In this document: positions 44,956 through 53,207 of the stretch, in pieces
Numbering within the stretch: position 1 is the first letter of the stretch
Layout of the letters: every line of letters starts with the position of its first letter
NCBI GenBank assembly: GCA_000372185.1
Contig: AQUA01000005.1
Coordinates: 1 to 64,000, forward strand
Origin: an actinobacterium SCGC AAA278-O22
Lineage (GTDB): Bacteria > Actinomycetota > Actinomycetes > Nanopelagicales > Nanopelagicaceae
DNA: 64,000 nt
Direction: 5' to 3'
Notes under the pieces: model-generated
Databases searched by the model: none
Seen by the model: the letters and a program-made list of their open reading frames with translations, nothing else
Told to the model about the DNA's origin: nothing
Position numbers and translations under genes: made by a program

Positions 44956-45600
44956 TTATTCGAAGACTAGAGCCAGCGCCGACGTGATGAGAAGAAGTGA
45001 AACTATGACTGATAACTTTGTTCCTAAGCGCTGAGGCAGACCGTTGATCCCGCTTTGCTGATCTTCATCCATATCTTTGATGACGTTGATGAAATGTGCG
45101 GCCATTCCGAGGAGCGCTCCCCCGAGCCACATCCATGTTGGTGGGGTGATCTCTTTGGAGATTGCGACGCATGATGGAAGTGCGGCAAATGCAATGGCAT
45201 ATGGGAGTGGTGAAAGCGGTGTGAATTTAAAGTAGAAGTTATAGGCAAGGCCACATGCGATTCCGAGCATGTAGACGAGTCCGCCCTTGATACCGAGTGG
45301 GCCAAAGAGGTTTGCAAAGAATGCGAATGGAGTCATGAAGTAGATCCATTTGCGTAAGTAATTTGGCGTGATTAGCCCTGCAACAAGTGGTTTCTTGGTG
45401 CGGTTATGGCTTAGGTCGTCTTGGTAGTCATAGAGATCGTTGGTCCAACCGACAATTAATTGTCCGCAGAAGATTCCGAAGGCGATGACATACGCGGGGC
45501 CTTCCCACCAGTAATGGCTAGCGAAGAGAAAGCCGATGGTGGTGACGATGAGCGTGGGGCCAAAGTGCGAAGCTTTGCGGAGTCCTTGAAAGGTGCGCAT
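44956..45600 (-). CDS. UbiA-family prenyltransferase
   Basis: About 214 residues with six to eight membrane segments. The first Asp-rich motif NDLYDYQDD and a second KDMDED near the end mark the UbiA superfamily, which moves prenyl groups onto aromatic or other acceptors in the membrane. It is shorter than MenA or UbiA (around 290), missing some terminal helices, so the acceptor is unclear. Its ATG overlaps the mutM stop as TAATG, so it is coupled to mutM, an unusual partner. Confidence 0.78.
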   Translation of the reverse strand: MRTFQGLRKASHFGPTLIVTTIGFLFASHYWWEGPAYVIAFGIFCGQLIVGWTNDLYDYQDDLSHNRTKKPLVAGLITPNYLRKWIYFMTPFAFFANLFGPLGIKGGLVYMLGIACGLAYNFYFKFTPLSPLPYAIAFAALPSCVAISKEITPPTWMWLGGALLGMAAHFINVIKDMDEDQQSGINGLPQRLGTKLSVIVSLLLITSALALVFE

Positions 45601-46436
45601 TACTTTCTCCTTTGGCATCGTGGACAGAAGTGGGAAGAACGTTGGCCGAAGGTTATGCGTCTGATGAGCGTGCCACAACGGGGGCACGGTTCATCTTCTT
45701 GCCCATAGGCTGCAAGTGATTGTTCGAAGAATCCGGATTCACCGTTGACGTTGATATATAAGTCAGCGAAAGATGTGCCGCCTTTATTGATTGCTTCTTG
45801 CATCACTTCGGTGGCGAAGTCGATGACGGATTCGATCTTCTTCTTTGATAAATCTGCGGTGCTTACTTCTGGATGAATCTTGGCGCGCCAGAGTGTTTCA
45901 TCGGCGTAGATATTGCCGACTCCAGACATGATTTCTTGATTTAGTAGCGCAGTTTTGATTTTGATAGTGCGCTTTCGGTAATTGTTGATGGTGGCTGCTT
46001 TATCGAAGAGTGGATCAAAGGGGTCTGGTGCAATGTGTTGGGCTGATGTGGGGATGGACTTGGTGGTCTCCTCCACTGATAACCAGCCGAAGGTGCGTTG
46101 ATCATTAAAGACTAGCTCTTTGGTGCGTAGTGGTTTTGCGAGAGTGAAGTGAGCTCTGATGTGGGTTGCATGGGGGCGATTCTTTTGGTGAATCAGAAAT
46201 TGTCCGCTCATGCCAAGGTGGGCAACTAAGACATAGGGGCGGTTGAGAGTAAGCCACATAAATTTGCCGCGACGATTGGTGCCAGTGATCTTTGCACCTT
46301 GTAGTGATTCAAGAGGTGCGATTGATTCTGGTTTTAGTGCACGTGGATGAAGTTGTTGCGCGTCCTGGATGGTGTAACCGGTGACTAGGTGTTGCAAGCC
46401 GCGGCGAACTGTTTCAACTTCGGGAAGTTCGGGCAT
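45600..46436 (-). CDS. mutM: Formamidopyrimidine-DNA glycosylase
   Basis: 278 residues. Starts MPELPEVETVRRGLQ, with catalytic Pro2 and Glu3. LLNQEIMSGVGNIYADETLW holds the helix-2-turn-helix, and the C-terminal zinc finger is CPRCGTLIRRITFGQRSSHF followed by CPRCQ. Removes oxidised purines such as 8-oxoguanine and cuts the strand. Translation is linked at both ends: TAATG with a small membrane-protein frame before it and TAATG with the UbiA gene after it. Confidence 0.95.
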   Translation of the reverse strand: MPELPEVETVRRGLQHLVTGYTIQDAQQLHPRALKPESIAPLESLQGAKITGTNRRGKFMWLTLNRPYVLVAHLGMSGQFLIHQKNRPHATHIRAHFTLAKPLRTKELVFNDQRTFGWLSVEETTKSIPTSAQHIAPDPFDPLFDKAATINNYRKRTIKIKTALLNQEIMSGVGNIYADETLWRAKIHPEVSTADLSKKKIESVIDFATEVMQEAINKGGTSFADLYINVNGESGFFEQSLAAYGQEDEPCPRCGTLIRRITFGQRSSHFCPRCQRRK

Positions 46437-46561
46437 TACTCAGCGAAGTCTCCACCTCTGCCGGTAATTTTGCGACGAGCACGAGTTGGGCGTTCGTAAC
46501 TGATGATCAGAATTGCCAATACTCCCGCAAAGAGCGCAAAGACTGCTACTGCTTCGATCAT
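46436..46561 (-). CDS. 41-residue single-pass membrane protein, coupled to mutM
   Basis: Short frame starting MIEAVAVFALFAGVLAILII then SYERPTRARRKITGRGGDFAE. Residues 3-20 form one membrane helix; a positively charged tail (RPTRARRK) should face the cytoplasm. Its ATG overlaps the TGA of the preceding gene (ATGA) and its TAA overlaps the mutM ATG (TAATG), which strongly supports a real, translated gene. Function unknown; possibly a partner of the neighbouring membrane proteins. Confidence 0.7.
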   Translation of the reverse strand: MIEAVAVFALFAGVLAILIISYERPTRARRKITGRGGDFAE

Positions 46562-46938
46562 GCTGTTCCGAGTACTGCCAGAATAACAAGGGCCATGACG
46601 GCAAGACCGAGGCCGACGATTGCAATCGCTGATAGTGAGAGAAGTCCACGCGAATCTGCAATCTTCTTGGTGAGTTCTGAAGAACTCTTAAGGCGATTGA
46701 GATCAACAAGAAGCGCCTCGGCTTCACGAATCGCCGCATATTGAGAGATGATCGCAAGGATTCCAGTAGTGGCAGCGACTGCAATGGTGAGGTACTTAGC
46801 GCCATTAGATGCGGTTTCGAATTTTCCGAATGCAGCTACAACGAAGATTCCAATGAGCATAAGTGTTGGTGCCATTTGGGCTGAGATGATGCTGTTGCGC
46901 TTTTGATTCCAGAGTTTGAGAAGTGTCACTTCATCCAT
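46558..46938 (-). CDS. Membrane protein of unknown function
   Basis: 126 residues with three to four hydrophobic segments (MAPTLMLIGIFVVAAFG, YLTIAVAATTGILAII, and GLLSLSAIAIVGLGLAVMAL region near the end). Between them lies a charged loop, REAEALLVDLNRLKSSSEL. ATG at 46938 with a good AGGAG ribosome binding site, favoured over an upstream start overlapping the PsiE-like gene. No family recognised. Followed with overlap by the 41-residue membrane protein. Confidence 0.65.
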   Translation of the reverse strand: MDEVTLLKLWNQKRNSIISAQMAPTLMLIGIFVVAAFGKFETASNGAKYLTIAVAATTGILAIISQYAAIREAEALLVDLNRLKSSSELTKKIADSRGLLSLSAIAIVGLGLAVMALVILAVLGTA

Positions 46939-46954
46939 GATTTCTCCTGTGTAC

Positions 46955-47428
46955 TTATAGGGTCTTACGACGGTGGGCTGATTTGGAGAGGAAGATTGCG
47001 AAGACGAGCGCGACAACGATTCCTGCGTTGAGCCCCATCTCATAGATCGATCTGCGGAAAGCTTCATCAGACTTTGTGGATTCGAGTGTCAATGAAGCTC
47101 CAACGGTAAGAATGTGTCGAACGGCGGCGATGACGCCGATGATGAGAAATTTATCGAGTTGATAGACGCCGTCGGTGAACCGTGAGATAACGGTTCGTAA
47201 AATCTCGAGGATGATGACGATAAAGAGGATGTCATTGACGCCTTGAATCATTCCGTTCGGAAAGAACGGGTCGGTCTGCACGAGGCGTTTGATGCTGTAG
47301 AAGAAGGCGCCTATGCCGATTGCAAAGAGTGCAAGTGCAAGGATTGCGTGAAAGATATCTTCAACGAGATCGACGTACTTGAGAGGAAGAATTGATGTCT
47401 CGACGTCGAGATTTTCTCTTTTGGCCAT
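46955..47428 (-). CDS. PsiE-family (phosphate-starvation-inducible E) membrane protein
   Basis: 157 residues, four membrane segments. The pattern EDIFHAILALALFAIGIGAF, then LFIVIILEILRTVISRF and DKFLIIGVIAAVRHIL matches the PsiE family. The E. coli gene responds to phosphate and cAMP but its function is unknown. TACTTT ends 5 bases before the ATG, so the message may be leaderless. Probably first gene of the run ending in UbiA. Confidence 0.75.
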   Translation of the reverse strand: MAKRENLDVETSILPLKYVDLVEDIFHAILALALFAIGIGAFFYSIKRLVQTDPFFPNGMIQGVNDILFIVIILEILRTVISRFTDGVYQLDKFLIIGVIAAVRHILTVGASLTLESTKSDEAFRRSIYEMGLNAGIVVALVFAIFLSKSAHRRKTL

Positions 47429-47478
47429 GAGTAAAAGTACTGGTAGTTCTGGGGGTCTGCTAGTTGGAATTCAGGTTT

Positions 47479-48003
47479 TTATTGAGCGGGATACGCGGGT
47501 ATGACGATTTCGTTATATTGCATAAAGCCGGGTTTGTAGGGCGGATCAAAGCGGCAGATACGAGTTTCATCTGACAAGGAGATATTTTCTTTAGCAGCAG
47601 CTGCGCGAAGTTGCTTTGCTACGTGTGCAGCTTTTTCTGGTGTGGCTCTGCCGCGAAACGACGTGGCGATACAAGTGTGCGCATCGAGATCACGCAAGAT
47701 GACGTGTGGGTCATCAGGGTGTGGCAAGTGGCCAAAGGTGCTGCCTGATGGCATAACGAAAGAGACGAACCATTCGTTGGAAGTGTTCTCTTTCTGAGAA
47801 GTGATGACAGGTGCTGTCATTGCAATCTTTTCTTGGGATGCATTTCCTTTGGAGATATATCGGAAAAGGCGCGAAAAAGCTGAGCTCGTTGCTGATGAGT
47901 AATCGGCAGAGACTTTTATTTCTGCGAGAACGCAGGGCATGTATTCGCGGACTTCGAAATCTTTATAGGTGCGCGTTACTCGAAATTCTTGTCGCTGCGT
48001 CAT
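47479..48003 (-). CDS. SOUL heme-binding family protein
   Basis: 174 residues. YKDFEVREYMPCVLAEIKV, FRYISKGNASQEKIAMTAPV and the late PPYKPGFMQYNEIVIP block are typical of SOUL/HEBP proteins, which bind haem or porphyrin. No signal peptide, so cytoplasmic. The ATG at 48003 lies 7 bases after TACGAT. Confidence 0.87.
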   Translation of the reverse strand: MTQRQEFRVTRTYKDFEVREYMPCVLAEIKVSADYSSATSSAFSRLFRYISKGNASQEKIAMTAPVITSQKENTSNEWFVSFVMPSGSTFGHLPHPDDPHVILRDLDAHTCIATSFRGRATPEKAAHVAKQLRAAAAKENISLSDETRICRFDPPYKPGFMQYNEIVIPAYPAQ

Positions 48004-48010
48004 AACAGCA

Positions 48011-48016
48011 ATCGTA
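48011..48016 (-). promoter_or_regulatory. -10 element for a leaderless message (SOUL gene)
   Basis: TACGAT on the minus strand, 7 bases before the ATG at 48003, without a ribosome binding site. Confidence 0.45.
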
Positions 48017-48105
48017 GGTGTATTTGCTGGTGGCGGCTATCGACTAAGTCACTGATTGGGTTTATGGTCAGGTGCTATATCGAGATGCCTGGAGAGAGGC
48101 CCTTT

Positions 48106-49281
48106 ATGGATACGCAGGTAGCTCGCGCGGTCAGATCGCTTCGGATTAATTTCTTCTTTATGGGCGTGCTGGCAGGTGGATGGTCTACTCGAATTCCTGA
48201 ATTGAAAACTGCCTTGCATATGAATGATGCAACTTTGGGGCGCACTCTGATTGGTTCATCTCTTGCTGCTTTGCTCTCATCACGAATTACCGGCAAATTA
48301 ATCCGCGGATTGGGAAGAAAGAAAGTCTTCTACTTAGGCAGCGTAATCTTTCCTCTGGGCTATCTGCTGATTGCCTATGCGCCTAATGCGTTCTTTGTCT
48401 TTCTTGGAATCTTTGCCTTTGTTGTGGGCTACATCTTTTTGGATAACCCACTGACGCTGATTGCTCAAGATCTTGAGGCGGCCGAAGATCGTAAATACCT
48501 TTCGGGCTTTCATGCATTTTGGTCATTGGGAACACTGAGCGCTGCCTTCTTTGGTTCCTTTCTGATTGGCCATGTGCGCTACTCATATCACCTCACTGGT
48601 ATTGCAGTGATTGTCTTTACAGTGCTGATCTTTTCGGCTCGTTCACTAGAAGAGAAGAAAGAGAGCGAAGAGAAGAAAGCTGCTGTGAAGCTCGAATGGT
48701 TTGGTCCCTTTGGGCGCATCATCTTCATTGCAGCACTCGGCATGTTGTTCTCCAATAGCGCTGAATGGGGCGCTACCGATTGGTCGGCGCTCTTTTTGCG
48801 CGATGTCATTGGAATTACGGGCTCTTCTTATGTGGGCGCATACCTTGCATTTGAGACAGGAATGATTATTAGCCGGCTTCGTGGCGATAAAACTATTCAT
48901 GCATATGGCGCAGCAACTGTCATTAAATTCTCTGGAATCGTGGGTGCGCTTTCGTGGCTAGCAACGATGCTTATTGGTGTGAGTATCGATCACTTCAATC
49001 GCCCATTGGCTTACGCAGTAATTCTGATTGGTTACTTCATCGCTGGCGCTGGTGTGGGTCCTATTTATCCAGGGTTTATTACCATCTTAGGAAATACACC
49101 TGGGATCGATATGGCATCTGCCTTAGCGCGTGCCTTCATGATCGCCATGATTGGTGTGGCAATTGTTCCTGCCACGATTGGATTTGTCTCTGATGCAACC
49201 AATCTGACTATCGGAATGTTGATTCCGATCTCCTTACTATTTGGAGCAGGTTTGTTGTCACGTTTTGGCCGTAGCAAGTAA
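48106..49281 (+). CDS. Major facilitator superfamily transporter
   Basis: About 391 residues, 12 predicted membrane segments in two halves separated by a charged loop (SLEEKKESEEKKAAVKLEW). FFFMGVLAGGWSTRIPELK and GFHAFWSLGTLSAAFFGSFL resemble the YbjJ/FucP-like branch. Substrate unknown. Start at ATG 48106 with GGAGAG nine bases upstream; CTATAT at 48075-48080 is a possible -10. An upstream start at 48085 cannot be excluded. Confidence 0.83.
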   Translation: MDTQVARAVRSLRINFFFMGVLAGGWSTRIPELKTALHMNDATLGRTLIGSSLAALLSSRITGKLIRGLGRKKVFYLGSVIFPLGYLLIAYAPNAFFVFLGIFAFVVGYIFLDNPLTLIAQDLEAAEDRKYLSGFHAFWSLGTLSAAFFGSFLIGHVRYSYHLTGIAVIVFTVLIFSARSLEEKKESEEKKAAVKLEWFGPFGRIIFIAALGMLFSNSAEWGATDWSALFLRDVIGITGSSYVGAYLAFETGMIISRLRGDKTIHAYGAATVIKFSGIVGALSWLATMLIGVSIDHFNRPLAYAVILIGYFIAGAGVGPIYPGFITILGNTPGIDMASALARAFMIAMIGVAIVPATIGFVSDATNLTIGMLIPISLLFGAGLLSRFGRSK

Positions 49282-50118
49282 TTAGCGTGAGTTGAGCAAG
49301 AAAGAAATCACCTGCTCGGCAAAATCACTGGGCAATCTGGGGCTATGCGAACCTTTTGCAATTTTCCAGAATTGCAGATGGGTATGAGAATTGCACGAGT
49401 AGTTAATAACTGTAGTTTCTGGGCCCTTTATGGTGGGTTCGAAATCTTTCTGAGATGATGTTGAGTTCGAGCATTGATTGACTTCTGCGAATTTTGAAAT
49501 AGTGCTTGATGCACTTGTATAGGAGTTCTGATTCATGACTCCCCCATTGAATTTAATGGTCTTATCGGCAGTTCCGTGGATATCGAGAAGTGATACGGGT
49601 GTGGATGGCGAGCAATCTGGATTGGTATCCATGGCGCCTGCAATTGCGACAATTGCTGCGACTTTATTGGTCTTGCAGGCATATGTGTAGGACCTAAATG
49701 CACCGTTGCTATGGCCGACTAAGTAGATGCGCTTGGGGTCAACCGGAGTCTTGATATTGATTTCATCGATCAGTGAGTTGATATAGGCAACATCATCTAC
49801 TTCTTGCTTGTATTTATTGCAACAGGATTTCGATGCGTTCCAGAAACGTTTTCCTTCAGGGTTCTTTGTGCCGTCTGGTGCTATATAGATCAGACCATTT
49901 TTCTTGGCGACAGGTCCTAACTTCATGTAATTCTCTTCGTGGGCACCCGATGTCGATGCTGAATGCAGCAAGATGAGAAGTGGAGCTGGTTTTGCCAGAG
50001 TATCGGGAAGATAGACAGTCACGGGGCGATCGCCACCTACGATGTAGTTATTACTTGCAGGTGCTGGAGTAATCAGAGCAAGAGTTAGCGCAAGAGCTGT
50101 GAATATGCGTAACTTCAT
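49282..50118 (-). CDS. Secreted esterase of the LpqC / PHB-depolymerase / feruloyl esterase group
   Basis: About 278 residues. Signal peptide MKLRIFTALALTLALITPAP. Alpha/beta-hydrolase: LILLHSASTSG (oxyanion area), nucleophile in LVGHSNGAFRSY, Asp in DIHGTADKTIKF and His in KIAKGSHSPRLP. Several cysteines suggest disulfides. It hydrolyses an ester outside the membrane, natural substrate unknown. ATG at 50118 begins the signal peptide. Confidence 0.82.
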   Translation of the reverse strand: MKLRIFTALALTLALITPAPASNNYIVGGDRPVTVYLPDTLAKPAPLLILLHSASTSGAHEENYMKLGPVAKKNGLIYIAPDGTKNPEGKRFWNASKSCCNKYKQEVDDVAYINSLIDEINIKTPVDPKRIYLVGHSNGAFRSYTYACKTNKVAAIVAIAGAMDTNPDCSPSTPVSLLDIHGTADKTIKFNGGVMNQNSYTSASSTISKFAEVNQCSNSTSSQKDFEPTIKGPETTVINYSCNSHTHLQFWKIAKGSHSPRLPSDFAEQVISFLLNSR

Positions 50119-50175
50119 TGCTTTATCTTCGTACGAAGAAGTGTATTTGTCATACTGAACTGCGATACTGCGCAT

Positions 50176-50619
50176 ATGAACTTTTCAGAGGCTCGTAGAT
50201 CCAAAGGCTGGATAGTTTTGCTTGCCACAGTTGTTGGTATTTCACTCGGTGCATACTCATTTATCTCTAACGCACGAGCCAATCACGTCTACACAATTAC
50301 CTGCGGCATCGTCGATTACAAACCTGGGGTCTTCTTTAAATCATGCTCCGATGGTGGCATGGCGGTCGGCCAGATTGAATGGGAATCCTGGTCTCAAGAT
50401 GGTGCGCGCGGAAAAGGAATTTATGCCATCAACGATTGCAAACCCGACTGCAAAACCGGCACTTTAATCAAAGTTCCTGTCACTGTAGTTCTCACGGGCA
50501 GCAAGCCACTTGATGAAGTTCGTGGCAAGCGCGTGCTCAATCACATTCAAATAGCGACTGCCGATAAGAAACCGCTGCCGCTTGGTACCTCTAATACCGA
50601 TAGTTGGGTACTCGAGTAA
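50176..50619 (+). CDS. Membrane-anchored or exported protein of unknown function
   Basis: 147 residues. A helix at about 11-31 (GWIVLLATVVGISLGAYSF) followed by ARA suggests a signal peptide or anchor; the rest is outside. Four cysteines (TCGIV, SCSDGG, DCKPDC) could form two disulfides. GATACT ends 6 bases before the ATG, so the message may be leaderless. No family recognised. Followed by the YqhA-like gene on the same strand. Confidence 0.6.
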   Translation: MNFSEARRSKGWIVLLATVVGISLGAYSFISNARANHVYTITCGIVDYKPGVFFKSCSDGGMAVGQIEWESWSQDGARGKGIYAINDCKPDCKTGTLIKVPVTVVLTGSKPLDEVRGKRVLNHIQIATADKKPLPLGTSNTDSWVLE

Positions 50620-50651
50620 GTAAAATTTCATCAACCTTTACTGGAGGAAAT

Positions 50652-51167
50652 ATGGAAAAGCTCGAGCACTTTCTTGAGAAGTTAATCTTCGCAGGGCGCT
50701 GGTTATTGGCTCCTCTCTACATCGGTCTGCTCTTAGCTCTTCTACCTATTCTCTATCGCTTCTTCCACGCCTTCTGGCACATGGCAACCCATATCGCCGA
50801 TCTATCATCTGGAGAAATCACTCTCGAAGTTCTTGAACTTCTCGACACAGTATTGCTTGGCAATCTCATCATCATCGTGCTCTTTGCGGGGTATGAAAAC
50901 TTTGTCTCCAAAATCAAAATTGCTGAAGGCGCTGAAGATCGCCCACATTGGATGGGACATGTGGATTACAGCGGCTTGAAGATCAAGCTGATCGGTTCAT
51001 TGGTGGCAATATCAGTTATCGAATTGCTCAAGGACTTTATGCACGAGGGAACATTCGATGCCAAACGTGAAGGTTGGCGTATTGGTATTCATATGACCTT
51101 CGTAATCTCAGGAGTTCTCTTTGCCTTGATGGACACCATGGCTGATCGCCACAAATCTGAACGTTAA
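50652..51167 (+). CDS. YqhA/UPF0114 family membrane protein
   Basis: 171 residues, about four membrane segments. RWLLAPLYIGLLLALLPILY, FAGYENFVSKIKIAEGAEDR and HWMGHVDYSGLKIKLIGSLV follow E. coli YqhA (TIGR00645) closely. Function unknown. The ATG is preceded by GGAGG; upstream codons in frame are not protein-like. Its end overlaps the convergent FAH-family gene by 4 bases. Confidence 0.85.
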   Translation: MEKLEHFLEKLIFAGRWLLAPLYIGLLLALLPILYRFFHAFWHMATHIADLSSGEITLEVLELLDTVLLGNLIIIVLFAGYENFVSKIKIAEGAEDRPHWMGHVDYSGLKIKLIGSLVAISVIELLKDFMHEGTFDAKREGWRIGIHMTFVISGVLFALMDTMADRHKSER

Positions 51168-52009
51168 GAAGCGATAGTTTTCGAACGCATCTCTCCGAGA
51201 CCTTCGATACCTGTAATAACTTCTTGACCTGCAGTTAAATACTTTGTTGGCTTAAAGCCCATGCCGACACCTTCTGGTGTTCCGGTATTGATGATGTCGC
51301 CTGGGAATAGCTCCATAAATTGGCTGAGGTACCAGACGATGTGATCGATACCGTAGATGAGGTCGCTGGTTCGTGAATCTTGGCGCTTTTCGCCATCGAC
51401 TGTGCAGTACAGACGAACATCATCTGGCTTAAATTCATCTTCAGTAACTATTGTTGGACCCATGGGATTAAATGTTGGGAAAGATTTTCCCTTTACCCAT
51501 TGGCCAGCTCTTTCAATCTGCCAGTGGCGTTCTGAAACATCTTGGCTAATTGAGTAACCAAGGATGTGGCTACGCGCTTCTGATTCATTCTTTAGGTAGA
51601 GCGCACGCTTTCCGATAACAATGGCGAGCTCTACTTCGTAATCAGTAGCAGTTGAATTCGGTGGAATCGCAATCTCATCATTAGGTCCGATGAGGCAATC
51701 AGGGGCCTTCATAAAGACAACAGGTTCTGGCGGCGGTGACATTCCTGATTCAGCTGCGTGGCGCGCATAGTTAAGACCGATACAGATCAATTTAGTAGGG
51801 CGTTCAACGGGGCTAGCAATACGAAGTCCTGCAATATCGAAGGGAGCCTGCGACGCAAGGTCAGCTGCCTTTACCTTCTCATATGCACCTGCCTCGAGTT
51901 CGGGGCGGTTCCAATCCTTAATCAGGTGATCTACATAGACTGCTTGAGTCTGATTGACCATGACTGCAGGACGCTCTGAACCAACGTTTCCGAATCTCGC
52001 GATTTTCAT
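51164..52009 (-). CDS. Fumarylacetoacetate-hydrolase-family protein
   Basis: 281 residues. LICIGLNYARHAAESG, VVFMKAPDCLIGPNDEI, TDYEVELAIVIG with the metal ligands, and NTGTPEGVGMGF mark the FAH C-terminal domain family, which includes acylpyruvate hydrolases and decarboxylases such as HpaG-type. Substrate unknown. Leaderless start likely (TAATCT 7 bases before the ATG). Divergent from glycerate kinase with only 37 bases between. Confidence 0.86.
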   Translation of the reverse strand: MKIARFGNVGSERPAVMVNQTQAVYVDHLIKDWNRPELEAGAYEKVKAADLASQAPFDIAGLRIASPVERPTKLICIGLNYARHAAESGMSPPPEPVVFMKAPDCLIGPNDEIAIPPNSTATDYEVELAIVIGKRALYLKNESEARSHILGYSISQDVSERHWQIERAGQWVKGKSFPTFNPMGPTIVTEDEFKPDDVRLYCTVDGEKRQDSRTSDLIYGIDHIVWYLSQFMELFPGDIINTGTPEGVGMGFKPTKYLTAGQEVITGIEGLGEMRSKTIAS

Positions 52010-52016
52010 AGCATGA

Positions 52017-52040
52017 AGATTACCCCAGCGCTCTTATTAT
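52017..52040. promoter_or_regulatory. Back-to-back -10 elements for divergent FAH-family and glycerate kinase genes
   Basis: TAATCT on the minus strand (52017-52022), 7 bases from the ATG at 52009, and TATTAT on the plus strand (52035-52040), 6 bases from the ATG at 52047. Both genes would be leaderless, and any -35 of each would fall on or beyond the other's start. Confidence 0.5.
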
Positions 52041-52046
52041 TCATAC

Positions 52047-53207
52047 ATGAAGATTGTCATCGCCCCAGATTCATTTAAGGGAAGCGCATCTTCACCTGAA
52101 ATTGCAGAGTGGATAGAGATTGGAATTCATTCAGTTATCCCAGACTGTGAAACGGTGAAGGTCGCAATTGGTGATGGTGGAGAAGGATCTCTCGATGCAA
52201 TTTTGAGCGCAGGATTTAGTGCGCACACTTATGAGGTAACTGGTCCGCTCGGAAATCCAGTGACCGCAATGATTGCAATCAAAGGTGAGACCGCATTTAT
52301 CGAGATGGCGCAGGCATCGGGGCTATCACAGCTACCTGGTGGTGAGAAGTCAGCACTTACTGCATCTTCATTTGGGGCAGGACAACTTATTCTTGCAGCC
52401 CTTAACAATGGTGCGAAGAAGATCATTCTTGCAGTCGGTGGAAGTGCAACAACGGATGCAGGTTCCGGTGCGCTCCAAGCGCTCGGTGCAAAACTCACTG
52501 ATAGTGCAGGAAATGAGATTGCACGTGGTGGTGGCGCACTCATCGACTGCGTGAAGATAGATGTTGCTGGGTTAGATCCACGTCTTGCGAATACTTCATT
52601 TGTTCTGGCAAGTGATGTTGAAAATCCACTGTTGGGCGTGGAGGGTGCTGCGAGAGTATTTTCACCACAGAAGGGTGCATCACCGAAAGAAGTGGAGCTC
52701 CTTGAGAAATCACTTGCCCACTTTGCATCTATCGTTGGTGGCCAATACGCAACAGCTCCTGGTTCAGGTGCTGCTGGCGGCTTTGGCTTTATGGCATATA
52801 CATTCCTATCTGCCACAGCAGAGAGCGGTATTGATCTCATCCTCGACCTTGTTGAATTCGATAGGCAGGTAATTGGCGCCGATTACATCATCACCGGTGA
52901 AGGTCGCTTTGATTCGCAGAGCGTTAAGGGAAAAGCTCCATGGGGGATCTTGCAGCGCGCTGCGAAATCCTCAATCCCCACATTCTTAATCTGCGGTGAT
53001 GCGGATACGCATCAAGGTTCGCCCTTCAAGGAAGTCCTCACGCTTACTTCGCTTGAGCCAGATATTGATACATGCATCAGCAATCCTGCTCCCCTAGTTA
53101 CTCAACTGGGTGCAGAGATTGCAGTACGTATCACTCGTCGTAGAGAAAAAGAAAACCCGCCCACAGTGTGCGTGGACGGGCCTTCCTTACCGCTAATTTA
53201 TCCGTGA
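52047..53207 (+). CDS. Glycerate kinase (GlxK/GarK type)
   Basis: 386 residues. Begins MKIVIAPDSFKGSASSPEIA, the glycerate kinase I start; VAIGDGGEGSLDAI, ILAVGGSATTDAGSGALQAL and GEGRFDSQSVKGKAP are family blocks. Phosphorylates D-glycerate, the entry point for glycolate, glucarate or serine breakdown products. The C-terminal 15 residues run over a hairpin that serves as terminator of the opposite-strand permease gene; its end overlaps that gene by 10 bases. Confidence 0.9.
   Translation: MKIVIAPDSFKGSASSPEIAEWIEIGIHSVIPDCETVKVAIGDGGEGSLDAILSAGFSAHTYEVTGPLGNPVTAMIAIKGETAFIEMAQASGLSQLPGGEKSALTASSFGAGQLILAALNNGAKKIILAVGGSATTDAGSGALQALGAKLTDSAGNEIARGGGALIDCVKIDVAGLDPRLANTSFVLASDVENPLLGVEGAARVFSPQKGASPKEVELLEKSLAHFASIVGGQYATAPGSGAAGGFGFMAYTFLSATAESGIDLILDLVEFDRQVIGADYIITGEGRFDSQSVKGKAPWGILQRAAKSSIPTFLICGDADTHQGSPFKEVLTLTSLEPDIDTCISNPAPLVTQLGAEIAVRITRRREKENPPTVCVDGPSLPLIYP
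53146..53182 (-). terminator. Terminator of the APC permease gene inside glycerate kinase
   Basis: CCCGCCCAC (53156-53164) and GTGGACGGG (53172-53180) form a stem of four plus four pairs with one mismatch. On the minus strand it is followed by TTTTCTTTTT. Located 16 bases past the permease stop, within coding sequence of glycerate kinase. Confidence 0.75.
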
